Positions 52,434 through 60,771 are shown, counted from the first letter of the stretch. The stretch is 64,000 nt of DNA from Pseudonocardia broussonetiae (GCF_013155125.1 NZ_CP053564.1:131501-195500); one strand, 5' to 3'. Notes: generated by a model not told the origin, from the letters alone. Numbers and translations: made by a program.

Positions 52434-54074
52434 GTGAGCATGCGATCGGACCTGCAGCGGGTGGCGGCGGACGCGTTCGGGCTGCCCGAGCTGCGCCCCG
52501 AGCAGCTGGAGGCGATGGAGGCGGCGGCGGCCGGGCGCGACGTGCTGGCGGTGCTGCCGACCGGTTCGGGGAAGTCGGCGATCTACCAGGTGCCCGCGCT
52601 GCTGCGCGACGGCCCGGCGGTCGTCGTCTCCCCGCTGGTGGCGCTGCAGCGCGACCAGCGCGAGGGCCTCGACGACGCCCTCGCCGACGGGGCGGGCCCG
52701 CCGCCCGCGGTGGCGGTCAACGCCACGCAGAAGGCGTCGGACAACAAGCGGGCGTGGGAGGCGGTGGAGTCGGGCGGGGCCCGGTACCTGTTCCTGTCCC
52801 CCGAGCAGCTCGCGCGCGACGACGTCGTGGAGCGGGTGGCGGCGGTGGCGCCCGCGCTGTTCGTCGTCGACGAGGCGCACTGCGTCTCGGAGTGGGGCCA
52901 CGACTTCCGGCCCGACTACCTGCGCCTGGCCGACGTCGTGGAGCGGCTCGGGCACCCGCCGGTCGTCGCGCTGACGGCGACGGCGGCCCCGCCCGTGCGC
53001 GCCGACATCGTCGAGCGCCTGGGCCTGCGCGACCCCCGCGAGGTGACGGCGGGCTTCGACCGCCCCAACCTGCACCTGGCCGCCGCCGTGCACGCCGACG
53101 AGGACCTCCGCGACCGCGAGGTCGTGGAGCGGGTCGCCGAGCTCGTGGGCGACGGCGGGACGGGGCTGCTGTACTGCGCGACGCGCACCGCCACCACCCG
53201 GCACACCGAGGCGCTGACCGCCCGCGGGATCCGCGCCGCGACCTACCACGCGGGGATGCGCCGGGCCGACCGCGACCGCGTGCACGAGGAGTTCCGGTCC
53301 GGGGCCGCCGACGTCGTCGTCGCCACGTCGGCGTTCGGCATGGGGATCGACCGCCCGGACGTGCGGTTCGTCGTGCACGCCGCCTCGCCGGCGTCGATCG
53401 ACTCCTACTACCAGGAGATCGGCCGCGCCGGCCGCGACGACGACCCGGCAACCATCGAGCTCCACCACCACGCGGGCGACCTGCACCTGCAGCGCTTCCT
53501 CACCGCGCGCCGGCTCAAGCCCGACGCGCTGCACGCCGTCCTCACCGCCCTGGAGGAGGGGCCGGCGCGGCCGGCGGAGCTGGGCAGGCGCTCCGGGCTC
53601 TCGGCCCGGCGCCGGACCACCGCGGTGAACCTGCTGGAGCAGGCGGGCGCGCTCACCGTCGACGGGGACGGCCGCGTGGCGGCGACCGGGACGGACCGCG
53701 CGGAGGCCGTCGCGCGGGCCGGGGAGGTGGCGCAGCGGCGGCGCGAGACGGTGCGGTCGCGGATCGACATGATGCGCGCCTACGCCGAGACCACCGACTG
53801 CCGGCGCCGGCTGCTGCTGGGCTACTTCGGCGAGCAGCACCCCGAACCGTGCGGGCGCTGCGACAACTGCGACGCCGGGCGCTCCACCCGCGCCGACCCC
53901 GACGGCGCCGCGCCGGACGCGCAGGAGCGCGTGGAGCACCCGCAGTTCGGGTCGGGGGTGGTGATGTCGGCCGAGGACGACCGGGTGACCGTGCTGTTCG
54001 CCGAGCACGGCTACAAGACGCTCGCCCTGGACGCCGTGCGGGAGGGCGACCTGCTGACGCCGGAGGGGGCCTGA
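52434..54074 (+). CDS. recQ: ATP-dependent DNA helicase RecQ
   Basis: 546 residues. Motif I VLPTGSGKSAIYQVPALL, motif II FVVDEAHCVSEWGHDFRPDY (DEAH plus the RecQ aromatic-rich loop), motif III LTATAAPP, motif V VATSAFGMGIDRPDVRFV and motif VI YYQEIGRAGRDDD. The zinc site is CRRRLLLGYFGEQ with CGRCDNCD. An extra C-terminal segment (VEHPQFGSGVVMSAEDDRVT) replaces HRDC. 3'-5' helicase for recombination and fork repair. TACGTG lies 6 nt before GTG 52434. Confidence 0.93.
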   Translation: MSMRSDLQRVAADAFGLPELRPEQLEAMEAAAAGRDVLAVLPTGSGKSAIYQVPALLRDGPAVVVSPLVALQRDQREGLDDALADGAGPPPAVAVNATQKASDNKRAWEAVESGGARYLFLSPEQLARDDVVERVAAVAPALFVVDEAHCVSEWGHDFRPDYLRLADVVERLGHPPVVALTATAAPPVRADIVERLGLRDPREVTAGFDRPNLHLAAAVHADEDLRDREVVERVAELVGDGGTGLLYCATRTATTRHTEALTARGIRAATYHAGMRRADRDRVHEEFRSGAADVVVATSAFGMGIDRPDVRFVVHAASPASIDSYYQEIGRAGRDDDPATIELHHHAGDLHLQRFLTARRLKPDALHAVLTALEEGPARPAELGRRSGLSARRRTTAVNLLEQAGALTVDGDGRVAATGTDRAEAVARAGEVAQRRRETVRSRIDMMRAYAETTDCRRRLLLGYFGEQHPEPCGRCDNCDAGRSTRADPDGAAPDAQERVEHPQFGSGVVMSAEDDRVTVLFAEHGYKTLALDAVREGDLLTPEGA

Positions 54075-54092
54075 GGGGGCCGACGCGCTCCG

Positions 54093-54162
54093 ACCTCGCA
54101 CACCCGGTGCGCACCTCGCACGACGCCGACCCTGTGCGAGGTCACCACCCGGTGTGCGAGGT
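54093..54162. terminator. Nested palindromes after recQ
   Basis: Outer arms ACCTCGCACACC (54093-54104) and GGTGTGCGAGGT (54151-54162); inner arms ACCTCGCAC (54113-54121) and GTGCGAGGT (54134-54142). The same 9-mer is used four times, so alternative foldings are possible. Between convergent genes. Confidence 0.75.
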
Positions 54163-54179
54163 GTCAGCGCCCGGTGCAA

Positions 54180-54545
54180 CTACGACACCGGCTCCCCCGC
54201 CCGCCCCCCGTAGTGGCGCACCAACCGCTGCTCGCCGTCGCCGAAGGAGGGCAGGTCCAGGGACTCCGGGTCCGTCACCGGCGCGGCCTGGACCTGCTGC
54301 GCGTCGACCGCGACCTGCACCCCGCGGCCGTGGCGCTGCAGCCCCGCGAGCGGCACGGCGCGGCGGCCGAACACCGCCACGACCACACCCCACCGGGGCC
54401 GCCCGGTGGCGGGGTGCAGCCCGTCGAGGCGGCCCAGGATCGTGCCGTGGCGGTCGACGACGGCGCGCCCGACGAGGTCGCCCGCGCGGTCGGCGCTGCC
54501 GTCCGGCCAGGTGATCAGGTCGTCGGGCGCGTCGTCGTCGTCCAT
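54180..54545 (-). CDS. PRC-barrel domain protein
   Basis: 121 residues. An acidic N-terminus (MDDDDAPDDLITW) precedes a PRC-barrel segment: LVGRAVVDRHGTILGRLDGL, RWGVVVAVFGRRAVPLAGL. The C-terminus has SFGDGEQRLVRHYGG, reminiscent of the YRHY segment of the larger PRC/DUF2382 protein at 46256. Function unknown. ATG 54545 has GAGGAG upstream; it follows the membrane-protein gene by 13 nt and is likely cotranscribed. Confidence 0.75.
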   Translation of the reverse strand: MDDDDAPDDLITWPDGSADRAGDLVGRAVVDRHGTILGRLDGLHPATGRPRWGVVVAVFGRRAVPLAGLQRHGRGVQVAVDAQQVQAAPVTDPESLDLPSFGDGEQRLVRHYGGRAGEPVS

Positions 54546-54558
54546 CACGCGCTCCTCG

Positions 54559-55128
54559 TCAGCTCGCCACGCCGACGAGCTGCGCGGAGCGGCGCAGGAA
54601 CCCGGACGCCTGCTCCTCGGGGCGCTGCTGCTCGCCCGCGGTGGCGTTGAGCACGGCGATCCCGCCGGTCAGGGCCGGGATGACCCACTGGGTGACGGCC
54701 AGCTGCTGCTGGGCCTTGGCGACGTCGGGCGGGGTGTCGGCCGCGGGCGTGGTGCCGCCCTCGGCGGGCGCTCCGCCGCCCTGCTCCACCTTCTTGCCCA
54801 GCGCCCGGCTGTAGGCCGTGACGCCGAGGGCGGCCGCGGTGAGGGCGAGCTTGGCCAGCGCCACCGCGCCGACGCCGGACTGCCCGGCGACGCGCCTGCG
54901 GTTGGCGAGCAGCAGCCCGGCCCCGCCGACGAGGTGGGCCCCGATGGCGGCGGCGTTGACCGGCGTCCACCGCGCCCAGCCGGCGTTGGCGACCCGCAGG
55001 CGCTGTGTGCGGTCGGGCACGTCGGCCGCCGCACCGTTGATCCCGACCGCCCCGGCGAGGGTGCCGCCGAACCAGGCGGCGAGCCCGACGTCGTGCAGGC
55101 TGCGGACGAGGGTGTTGCGCTCGGACAT
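54559..55128 (-). CDS. Small membrane protein, function unknown
   Basis: 189 residues. LHDVGLAAWFGGTLAGAVGI, WTPVNAAAIGAHLVGGAGLL, LAKLALTAAALGVTAYSRAL and VTQWVIPALTGGIAVLNATA suggest four membrane-associated helices, with a proline/glycine/threonine-rich loop (GGGAPAEGGTTPAADTPP) before the last. I recognise it as a recurrent actinobacterial hypothetical but cannot name a family. The ribosome-binding site AGGAGGT is very strong. GGGTAC on the minus strand near 55180 may be a stress-type -10. Confidence 0.7.
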   Translation of the reverse strand: MSERNTLVRSLHDVGLAAWFGGTLAGAVGINGAAADVPDRTQRLRVANAGWARWTPVNAAAIGAHLVGGAGLLLANRRRVAGQSGVGAVALAKLALTAAALGVTAYSRALGKKVEQGGGAPAEGGTTPAADTPPDVAKAQQQLAVTQWVIPALTGGIAVLNATAGEQQRPEEQASGFLRRSAQLVGVAS

Positions 55129-55216
55129 GGAGACCTCCTGGATTCGCGCCGACTCTCGGCGCGCTCCGAGGTCGTACCCGGCCTCGGACGGGCCACGCCC
55201 CGGTGCGGCCCGGGTG

Positions 55217-56320
55217 TCAGGTCCAGTAGAGCGGACGCGCGGCCGGGATGCGCGCCTCCAGCGCGTCGGCGAACCAGGACCGCAGCTCCGCCATCGTCGC
55301 GGCGGGGTAGACGTACTTCACCGAGCCGAACTTCCCGCGCTTGCGGCTGCGGGCGTCGGGGTCCATCTCCAGCTGCGTGCGCGGGTACCAGTCCTCGAGC
55401 ACGTCCTTGCTCGACGGCGTGAAGCGGTGGGTGATGCACTCGACGGTGAGGTCGAGCCCGGGCACGCCGGCCAGCTCGTCGGCGGCGGCGTCGAGCAGGG
55501 CGCCGTACTCGGCGCGCCAGTCGCCGCGCGGCATGATCGGCGCGATCGTCAGACCGACGGGGTAGCCGGCGCGGGCGAGCGCGCCCAGTCCGGCCAGGCG
55601 GACCGGAACGGGGTCGGTGCCGCCCTCGAAGCGGCCGGCGACGCCCGCCGCGTTCACCGACGCGCGGATCCGGGTCCTGCCGTGGTGGGGCAGGTCGAGC
55701 AGCGGCTCGACGGCGCCGAACTTGGTGGTGGCCCGCAGCTGCACCGGCCCCGCGAACGCGTGCGTCCCGACGTGGGCGATGGCCGCGGACAGGCTGCCGG
55801 TGACGTGCTCGATCCCGAGCGGGTCGGTGTAGCAGGAGGCCTCGAACGTGGTGCCCTCGTGGCCGCGGGCCGCCGACGTGGAGGTCACCCCGCCGCGGCC
55901 GACGTGCCCGTCCATCGCGCCCAGGACCGCGTCGAGGTCGGCGTAGACCCGGGTGACCGGCGGCCCGCCCAGCGAGCCCGCGAGGTAGCAGTACTGGCAG
56001 TGGGCCGGGCAGCCCTGCGCGAGGTCCAGGCGCCAGTCGGCGCTGGGCGGGATGGGCTGCAGGCGCCGCTGCGACGGCGGACTGACGACGACGACGAGCG
56101 TCGACTTGGCGCGGGCGTAGGTGGCGCGCTCGTCGGTCTCCCCGTCGGGCCCCGTCACGCGCAGGCCGGTGATCCGGTCGGCGGGCAGGAACTCGACGTC
56201 GGTGACGCCGGCGGCGGCGCAGCGCTCGAGGATGGTCGCGGTGTGCGGCCGCTCGGCGGCGGAACGGGTGACGAGGACGCGGCGGGGGACCCAGAGGCGG
56301 GTCGAGGTGGAGGTCGGCAT
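55217..56320 (-). CDS. Spore photoproduct lyase-family radical SAM protein
   Basis: 367 residues. LDLAQGCPAHCQYCYLAGSL carries the CxxxCxxC cluster motif of radical SAM enzymes. LWVPRRVLVT at the start, FEASCYTDPLGIEHVTGSL, ATTKFGAVEPLLDLPHHGRT and VECITHRFTPSSKDVLEDWY, ending in YWT, match the SplB-like family found also in non-endospore-forming actinobacteria. SplB repairs UV-induced spore photoproduct; here a UV-repair role is plausible but unproven. ATG 56320 has GAGGGG upstream. Follows the DUF6766-like gene by 41 nt. Confidence 0.85.
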   Translation of the reverse strand: MPTSTSTRLWVPRRVLVTRSAAERPHTATILERCAAAGVTDVEFLPADRITGLRVTGPDGETDERATYARAKSTLVVVVSPPSQRRLQPIPPSADWRLDLAQGCPAHCQYCYLAGSLGGPPVTRVYADLDAVLGAMDGHVGRGGVTSTSAARGHEGTTFEASCYTDPLGIEHVTGSLSAAIAHVGTHAFAGPVQLRATTKFGAVEPLLDLPHHGRTRIRASVNAAGVAGRFEGGTDPVPVRLAGLGALARAGYPVGLTIAPIMPRGDWRAEYGALLDAAADELAGVPGLDLTVECITHRFTPSSKDVLEDWYPRTQLEMDPDARSRKRGKFGSVKYVYPAATMAELRSWFADALEARIPAARPLYWT

Positions 56321-56361
56321 CGCCCCTCGTCCAACGCCCTGCGACGTGCGGATAGTCCGCC

Positions 56362-57045
56362 TCAGCCGGTCATCGCGGTGTCGCCGTGCGCGGCGCCGAC
56401 GGGCTTGGACTCGGGCGACCCGCGCTGGCGCAGGAACACCGCCAGCACCGCCATCGACCCCACCGCCAGCAGCTCGGACTGCCAGTTCTGCAGCGTGCGG
56501 TTCCAGAAGTCGGGCTCGGCGAGGTAGCCCGCCCACGTCACCGGGTCCTGCCGCGAGCCGAGCTGCTCGGCGTTGTAGGCGGCCCAGCCGGCCACCGACT
56601 GCGCGGCCCAGGAGAGCAGGAAGACCGCGCCCATCACCAGCCCGAGCGAGCGCGAGAACACGGTGGTGCGCCAGTCGCCGGGGTGGGCCCAGCGCGGGGA
56701 GTCGGGGCGGGCGTGCGGGCCGACGAGCTGGTCGGCGTCGGACTCGGTGCCGGTCTCGTCGAGCTCCTTGGACTCCGGCGAGCCGCGCTGCACCAGCCAC
56801 ACCGTCGCGAGGATGTAGAGGAAGAACTGCAGGTACTCCGACTGCCAGTTCTCCACGACGTCGACGGCGAACGACGACGACGTCAGGTAGTCGCCCAGGC
56901 CGACGGGGTCGGAGCCCTCGGCGACCTGCTGGTCGTTGTACTGCGCGTGCCCGGCCACGCCCTGCCCGGCCAGTGCCAGCAGGAACAGCCCCCCGAACGC
57001 CAGGCCCAGCCCGTTGTCGCGCAGCACGCGCGCGGCGCGGTTCAT
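56362..57045 (-). CDS. DUF6766-like membrane protein
   Basis: 227 residues built as two similar halves. LGLAFGGLFLLALAGQGVAG with VVENWQSEYLQFFLYILATV and VWLVQRGSPESKE (first half) are echoed by LVMGAVFLLSWAAQSVAGWA, RTLQNWQSELLAVGSMAVLA and VFLRQRGSPESKP (second half). Four spans. The NWQSE and RGSPESK motifs are the family hallmark; function unknown. ATG overlaps the stop of the 36-residue peptide gene (ATGA), completing a coupled three-gene operon with the lipoprotein. Confidence 0.78.
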   Translation of the reverse strand: MNRAARVLRDNGLGLAFGGLFLLALAGQGVAGHAQYNDQQVAEGSDPVGLGDYLTSSSFAVDVVENWQSEYLQFFLYILATVWLVQRGSPESKELDETGTESDADQLVGPHARPDSPRWAHPGDWRTTVFSRSLGLVMGAVFLLSWAAQSVAGWAAYNAEQLGSRQDPVTWAGYLAEPDFWNRTLQNWQSELLAVGSMAVLAVFLRQRGSPESKPVGAAHGDTAMTG

Positions 57046-57152
57046 CGGCCCAGCAGTCCGAGCGCGGTGAAGTAGGTCAGGCCGACGAGGATCACGGCCA
57101 GGTAGGTCGCGAACAGCAGGCGCACGCTGCGCATGGGGTCCTCCCGGTTCAT
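57042..57152 (-). CDS. 36-residue membrane peptide
   Basis: Encodes MNREDP then MRSVRLLFATYLAVILVGLT and YFTALGLLGR: one hydrophobic helix after a short polar start. Its ATG overlaps the lipoprotein stop (ATGA, 57149-57152) with GGAGG just upstream, and its stop overlaps the DUF6766-like ATG (57042-57045). An internal ATG at 57134 also has GGGAGG. The double overlap is good evidence for a real gene. Function unknown; possibly a small partner of the downstream membrane protein. Confidence 0.7.
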   Translation of the reverse strand: MNREDPMRSVRLLFATYLAVILVGLTYFTALGLLGR

Positions 57153-57535
57153 CCCGCCTCCACCGCGCACACGTAGGGGCCCTCGGCGGCCGGGCGGCAG
57201 CCCGCGGCGACCACCTTCCAGCCGGTCGCGGTGCGGGTCAGGAACAGCGTGTCGCCAGGCAGCCGGACCTGCGCGTCGTCGCCCCACACCTCGGTCCCGA
57301 CGACGTCCGACGACCCGGCCGGGACCTGCGCGACGCCCGTCTCGCAGCCGTCCTGCGCGTCGAGGACCGCCACGACGGCGGGCGCGAGCAGGGCGCAGCG
57401 CGCCTCGGGGCCGGCCGCGGCGAACTCCCCCGCGACCCGCTCGACCTCCGGCCGCTGCGCGCTCGCGCAGCCGCCCGCCGCCACCGCCACGAGCATGGCG
57501 GCGGCGACCAGGGCGCTGCGCGTCCGACCGTCCAC
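57149..57535 (-). CDS. Putative lipoprotein
   Basis: 128 residues. A signal peptide (RSALVAAAMLVAVAAGGCAS) ends in a lipobox with Cys at about residue 24. The mature part has two further Cys pairs (ARCALL/DGCETG and AAGCRP/YVCAVE), probably disulfides outside the membrane. No named domain. GTG 57535 is 8 nt after GGGTAG of a GTTT-N15-GGGTAG promoter, so it is likely stress-induced and leaderless. First gene of the operon with the 36-residue peptide and the DUF6766-like protein. Confidence 0.75.
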   Translation of the reverse strand: MDGRTRSALVAAAMLVAVAAGGCASAQRPEVERVAGEFAAAGPEARCALLAPAVVAVLDAQDGCETGVAQVPAGSSDVVGTEVWGDDAQVRLPGDTLFLTRTATGWKVVAAGCRPAAEGPYVCAVEAG

Positions 57536-57543
57536 GGTCGCGG

Positions 57544-57568
57544 CTACCCCTGCTCCGCCCCTCCAAAC
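57544..57568 (-). promoter_or_regulatory. Stress-sigma-type promoter of the lipoprotein operon
   Basis: On the minus strand GTTT (57568-57565), 15 nt, GGGTAG (57549-57544), 8 nt before the GTG. Same geometry as the cruF promoter. Confidence 0.6.
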
Positions 57569-57616
57569 GCGCGGTCCTGACGCATCCCGGCCGCGGCGAC
57601 GGGTATCCGGGCGGGC

Positions 57617-57787
57617 ATGACTCCTCCCCCGGTCCCGCCCGCGTCGGTCACCGTCTCCGGCATCGCGTGCGGCTGGGCGACCGTCGCCACCTGGCAGCGC
57701 GCGGGGTTCCCCGTCGTCGACTCCGACGACCCGAGCGCGCACGACGACCTGGTGCGCCGCGCGGCGGCGGCCGCCGGGGTCGGCTGA
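57617..57787 (+). CDS. 56-residue hypothetical protein
   Basis: Encodes MTPPPVPPASVTVSGIACGW, ATVATWQRAGFPVVDSDDPS, AHDDLVRRAAAAAGVG. TATCCG (57604-57609) lies 7 nt before ATG, fitting the leaderless pattern, and the stop is 14 nt before the start of the hydrolase gene, which has its own GGGAGGA site. Codon positions are strongly GC-biased at the third base, as in real genes here. No known family recognised; a soluble peptide with one Cys. Confidence 0.55.
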   Translation: MTPPPVPPASVTVSGIACGWATVATWQRAGFPVVDSDDPSAHDDLVRRAAAAAGVG

Positions 57788-57801
57788 GCGGGAGGACCCG
57801 C

Positions 57802-58479
57802 GTGCCCGACCGCCCCACCCTGCTCGCCGTGCCGGGCCTGGGCCTCACCCCGCGGACCACCGCGCCGACCCTGAGCGCGCTGGGGCCCGGCTGGCGGACG
57901 GGGGTCGTCCGGCTGCCCGGCTACGGGGAGCCCTGCCGGTCCGGCGTCCTGCTCGACCCCGCCGTGCTGGCCGGCCGCCTGCTCGACCGGCTCGACCGGC
58001 CCGCCGTCCTGCTCGGGCACTCCGCGAGCTGCCACGTGGTGGCCGAGGCGGCCCGGCGCGCCCCCGGCCGGGTCGCGGGGCTGGTCCTCGTGGGCCCGAC
58101 CGGCGACCCGCGGCTCGTGCCACCCGTGCTGGTGCACCGCTGGCTGAGGACCGCGGTGCACGAGCACCTGTGGGAGCTGCCGGTGCTGGTGCCCGACTGG
58201 CTGCGCAACGGGCCGGTGACGATGGCCCGGGGGTTCGCGGCGACCCGCCGCCAGCGGCTCAGCGACGTGCTGGCGGGCGTCGAGGCGCCGGTGCTGGTCG
58301 TCCGCGGGCGCCACGACCGCATCGCCCCCGCCGACTGGGTCGCCGCGCTGGCCGCCGCGGCGCCGCGCGGAACGGCCGCGTCCCTGGCCGGCGGGGCCCA
58401 CATGGTGCCGCTCACCCGGCCCGCCTCCCTGGCCGCCCGCATCGAGGCGGTCCTCGGCGGTGCCCGGACGCGCCGGTAG
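57802..58479 (+). CDS. Alpha/beta hydrolase
   Basis: 225 residues. LLAVPGLGLTPRTTAP is the oxyanion-hole strand, AVLLGHSASCHVVAEAARR the nucleophile elbow (GHSAS), VLVVRGRHDRIAPADWVAAL the acid and LAGGAHMVPLTRP the catalytic His. Compact form with a small cap. Esterase or lactonase of unknown substrate. GTG 57802 follows GGGAGGA, 14 nt after the small hypothetical gene. The downstream phosphatase has its own leaderless promoter. Confidence 0.83.
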   Translation: MPDRPTLLAVPGLGLTPRTTAPTLSALGPGWRTGVVRLPGYGEPCRSGVLLDPAVLAGRLLDRLDRPAVLLGHSASCHVVAEAARRAPGRVAGLVLVGPTGDPRLVPPVLVHRWLRTAVHEHLWELPVLVPDWLRNGPVTMARGFAATRRQRLSDVLAGVEAPVLVVRGRHDRIAPADWVAALAAAAPRGTAASLAGGAHMVPLTRPASLAARIEAVLGGARTRR

Positions 58480-58489
58480 GGTCGGCCCG

Positions 58490-59716
58490 GTGGCGGCACC
58501 GGGCGGGGACGAGGCGTGGGCGCACGTCCTCGCGCAGGTCGTCGACGGCGGCCACCTCGCCCGCGGTGAGGACCTGACGACGCTGGTCGACGACGCCGTG
58601 CGCCCGCTCGGGCTCACCGCCGAGGTGCTGGTCGTCGACCTGGCGCAGCGGTGGTTCGTGCCGGTGGGGGCGGCGGCGGAGCAGCAGGTCCGGGTCGTCG
58701 GCACGATGGCCGGCCGGGCCTACCAGCTCGGCGAGATCTTCCCCGGCCTCGACGACGCGGGCGGCCGCGTGCTGTGGGTGCCGATCCTCGACGGCACCGA
58801 CCGCGCCGGTGTGATGCGCGTCGGCCTGGGTGACCTCGACGACGACCCGGCTATGCGCCGCTGGGTGTGGATCCTCGCCGGCCTCACCGGGCACCTGCTG
58901 ATGACGAAGATCGTCTACAGCGACCGGCTGCGGCGCTGGCGCAGCAACGGGCCGCTCTCCCTGGCGTCGGAGATGCTGTGGCAGATGCTGCCGCCCCGGA
59001 CGTTCGCGACCGACCGGGTCGTCGTCGCCGCGCTGCTCGAACCGCACGACCAGGTCGCGGGCGACGCCTACGACTACAACGTTGACGGCGACGTCGTCGA
59101 CCTCGCCGTCTTCGACGCCCTGGGCCACGACATCCGCGCCGGGCTCACCACCGCGCTCGCCATCACCGCCGTGCGCAACGCGCGCCGCGACGGCGAGACC
59201 GACCTCGGGGCCATCGCCGCCCGGGCGGACGACGCCGTCCTCTCCCAGTCCGGGCCCCACCAGTTCGCCACCGCCGTGCTGGCCCGGCTGGACACGGCCA
59301 CCGGCGTGCTGGAGTTCCTGCTCGCCGGGCACCCGGCGCCGCTGCTGGTGCGCGACGGGCGGGTCGTCAAGCAGCTCGCGGTGGCGCCGCGGCTGCCGCT
59401 GGGCCTGACCTTCCCCGGGCCGCCCCCGGCGGTGGGCCGCGAGCAGCTCGAACCCGGCGACCGCCTGCTGCTCTACTCCGACGGCATCGTGGAGGCCCGC
59501 GACGTCGACGGCGAGTTCTTCGGCGAGGACCGCCTCGTCGAGTTCACCGAGCACGCCTCCGCCGACCACCTGTCCGCGCCCGAGACGCTGCGCCGCCTGG
59601 GCGCGGCCGTGCTCGCCCACCAGGACGGCCACCTGCAGGACGACGCCACGCTGGTGCTCGTCGACTGGGCCACCGGGGCGCACCTCAGCATGTTCCCGAC
59701 CGACGTCCACGGCTGA
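58490..59716 (+). CDS. SpoIIE/PP2C-type serine phosphatase (RsbU-like)
   Basis: 408 residues. An N-terminal GAF-like region (about 20-150) is followed by an effector linker and the SpoIIE catalytic domain from about 170: MLPPRTFATDRVVVAALLEP, QVAGDAYDYNVDGDVVDLAV (metal Asp), DALGHDIRAGLTTALAITAV, LLAGHPAPLLVRDG, LLLYSDGIVEARDVDGEFFG (metal Asp) and DDATLVLVDW. Such phosphatases act on anti-anti-sigma factors and switch on stress sigma factors. TAGGGT (58477-58482) lies 7 nt before GTG. Fits the stress-type promoters nearby; the target protein is not in the window. Confidence 0.87.
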   Translation: MAAPGGDEAWAHVLAQVVDGGHLARGEDLTTLVDDAVRPLGLTAEVLVVDLAQRWFVPVGAAAEQQVRVVGTMAGRAYQLGEIFPGLDDAGGRVLWVPILDGTDRAGVMRVGLGDLDDDPAMRRWVWILAGLTGHLLMTKIVYSDRLRRWRSNGPLSLASEMLWQMLPPRTFATDRVVVAALLEPHDQVAGDAYDYNVDGDVVDLAVFDALGHDIRAGLTTALAITAVRNARRDGETDLGAIAARADDAVLSQSGPHQFATAVLARLDTATGVLEFLLAGHPAPLLVRDGRVVKQLAVAPRLPLGLTFPGPPPAVGREQLEPGDRLLLYSDGIVEARDVDGEFFGEDRLVEFTEHASADHLSAPETLRRLGAAVLAHQDGHLQDDATLVLVDWATGAHLSMFPTDVHG

Positions 59717-59755
59717 CCGCGCGTGACCCGCGGCCCCACCGGGTACCGCCGCGGG

Positions 59756-60733
59756 ATGCGGATCAGGAACAGCGTCGTGGTCGTCACCGGCGCGTCGAGC
59801 GGGATCGGGCGGGCGACCGCGGCGGCGCTGGCCGCGCGGGGCGCCCACCTCGTCCTGGTGGCGCGCGACGCCGACGCCCTGCGGGACGTGGCCGCCGCGT
59901 GCACGGCCGCGGGCGCGCAGGCCGTGGTCGCCCCGGCCGACGTCGGCGACGCCGAGGCGGTGGAGTCGGCCGCGGCGCAGGCGGTGGAGCGGTTCGGCCG
60001 GATCGACGCCTGGGTCAACGCGGCGTCGGTGACCCAGTTCGGGTCCCTGCTCGACACCCCGCTCGCCGACGTCCGGCGCGTGCTGGAGGTCAACACCATG
60101 GGCTGCGTCCACGGCTGCCGCGCCGCGCTGCCGCGGATGATCGCGCAGCGCCGCGGCGTCGTCGTCAACGTCTCGTCCATCCTCGGGGTGATCGCGCAGC
60201 CGCGCGGCGCGGCGTACACGATGTCGAAGTTCGCCATCCGCGGCCTGGGGCTGAGCCTGCGCCAGGAGCTGCGGCTCGACGGGGTGCGCGGCGTGCACGT
60301 CACCACGGTCCTGCCCGCCGCGATCGACACCCCGATCTTCGCCGACGCGGCCAACCGCTCCGGGCGCCGGGCGCGGGCGATCCCGCCGGTGTACACGCCC
60401 GAGCGGGTGGCGAAGGTCGTGCTGGGGCAGATCCGGTTCCCGCGCCGCGAGGTCGTGGCGGGCGGGCTGCTCGGCCGCGTCTTCGTGGCCCAGCACTCCG
60501 TCGCGCCCGGGCTGACCTAGCGGATCCTGGCCGACGAGTTCGCCCAGGTCGGGCTCGCGGCGCCGGGTACCGCCGCGGACACCAGCGGCAACCTCTACGA
60601 GCCCGCGCCGGCCCCGCGCGCGGTCCACGGCGGCTGGGACGGCGCCGGCCGGGAGCGCCGCCGCCGGGCCGCCGGGCTGGCCGCGGCCGGTGCTCTCGCC
60701 GTCGCGGCGGGGGTGGGTCTGCGCCGCCGCTGA
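59756..60733 (+). pseudogene. SDR oxidoreductase interrupted by an in-frame TAG
   Basis: The first part reads VVVVTGASSGIGRATAAALA, WVNAASVTQFGSLLDT, VVVNVSSILGVIAQPRGAAY and YTMSKFAIRGLG, a complete SDR catalytic core, up to HSVAPGLT and a TAG at 60518-60520. The same frame then continues for 71 codons (RILADEFAQVGLAAP, DTSGNLYEPAPAPRAVHGGW and a C-terminal hydrophobic helix), the tail usual for this SDR subgroup. One substitution (GAG to TAG) would explain it. The 255-residue truncated protein may keep activity. ATG 59756; TACCGC 6 nt upstream. Confidence 0.82.
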
Positions 60734-60737
60734 TCAT

Positions 60738-60762
60738 GTTTCGGTGGCGGCGGATCGGGCAC
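60738..60762 (+). promoter_or_regulatory. Stress-sigma-type promoter of the SRPBCC gene
   Basis: GTTT (60738-60741), 15 nt, GGGCAC (60757-60762; one mismatch to GGGTAC), 9 nt before the ATG. Confidence 0.45.
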
Positions 60763-60771
60763 CCCGACAGC

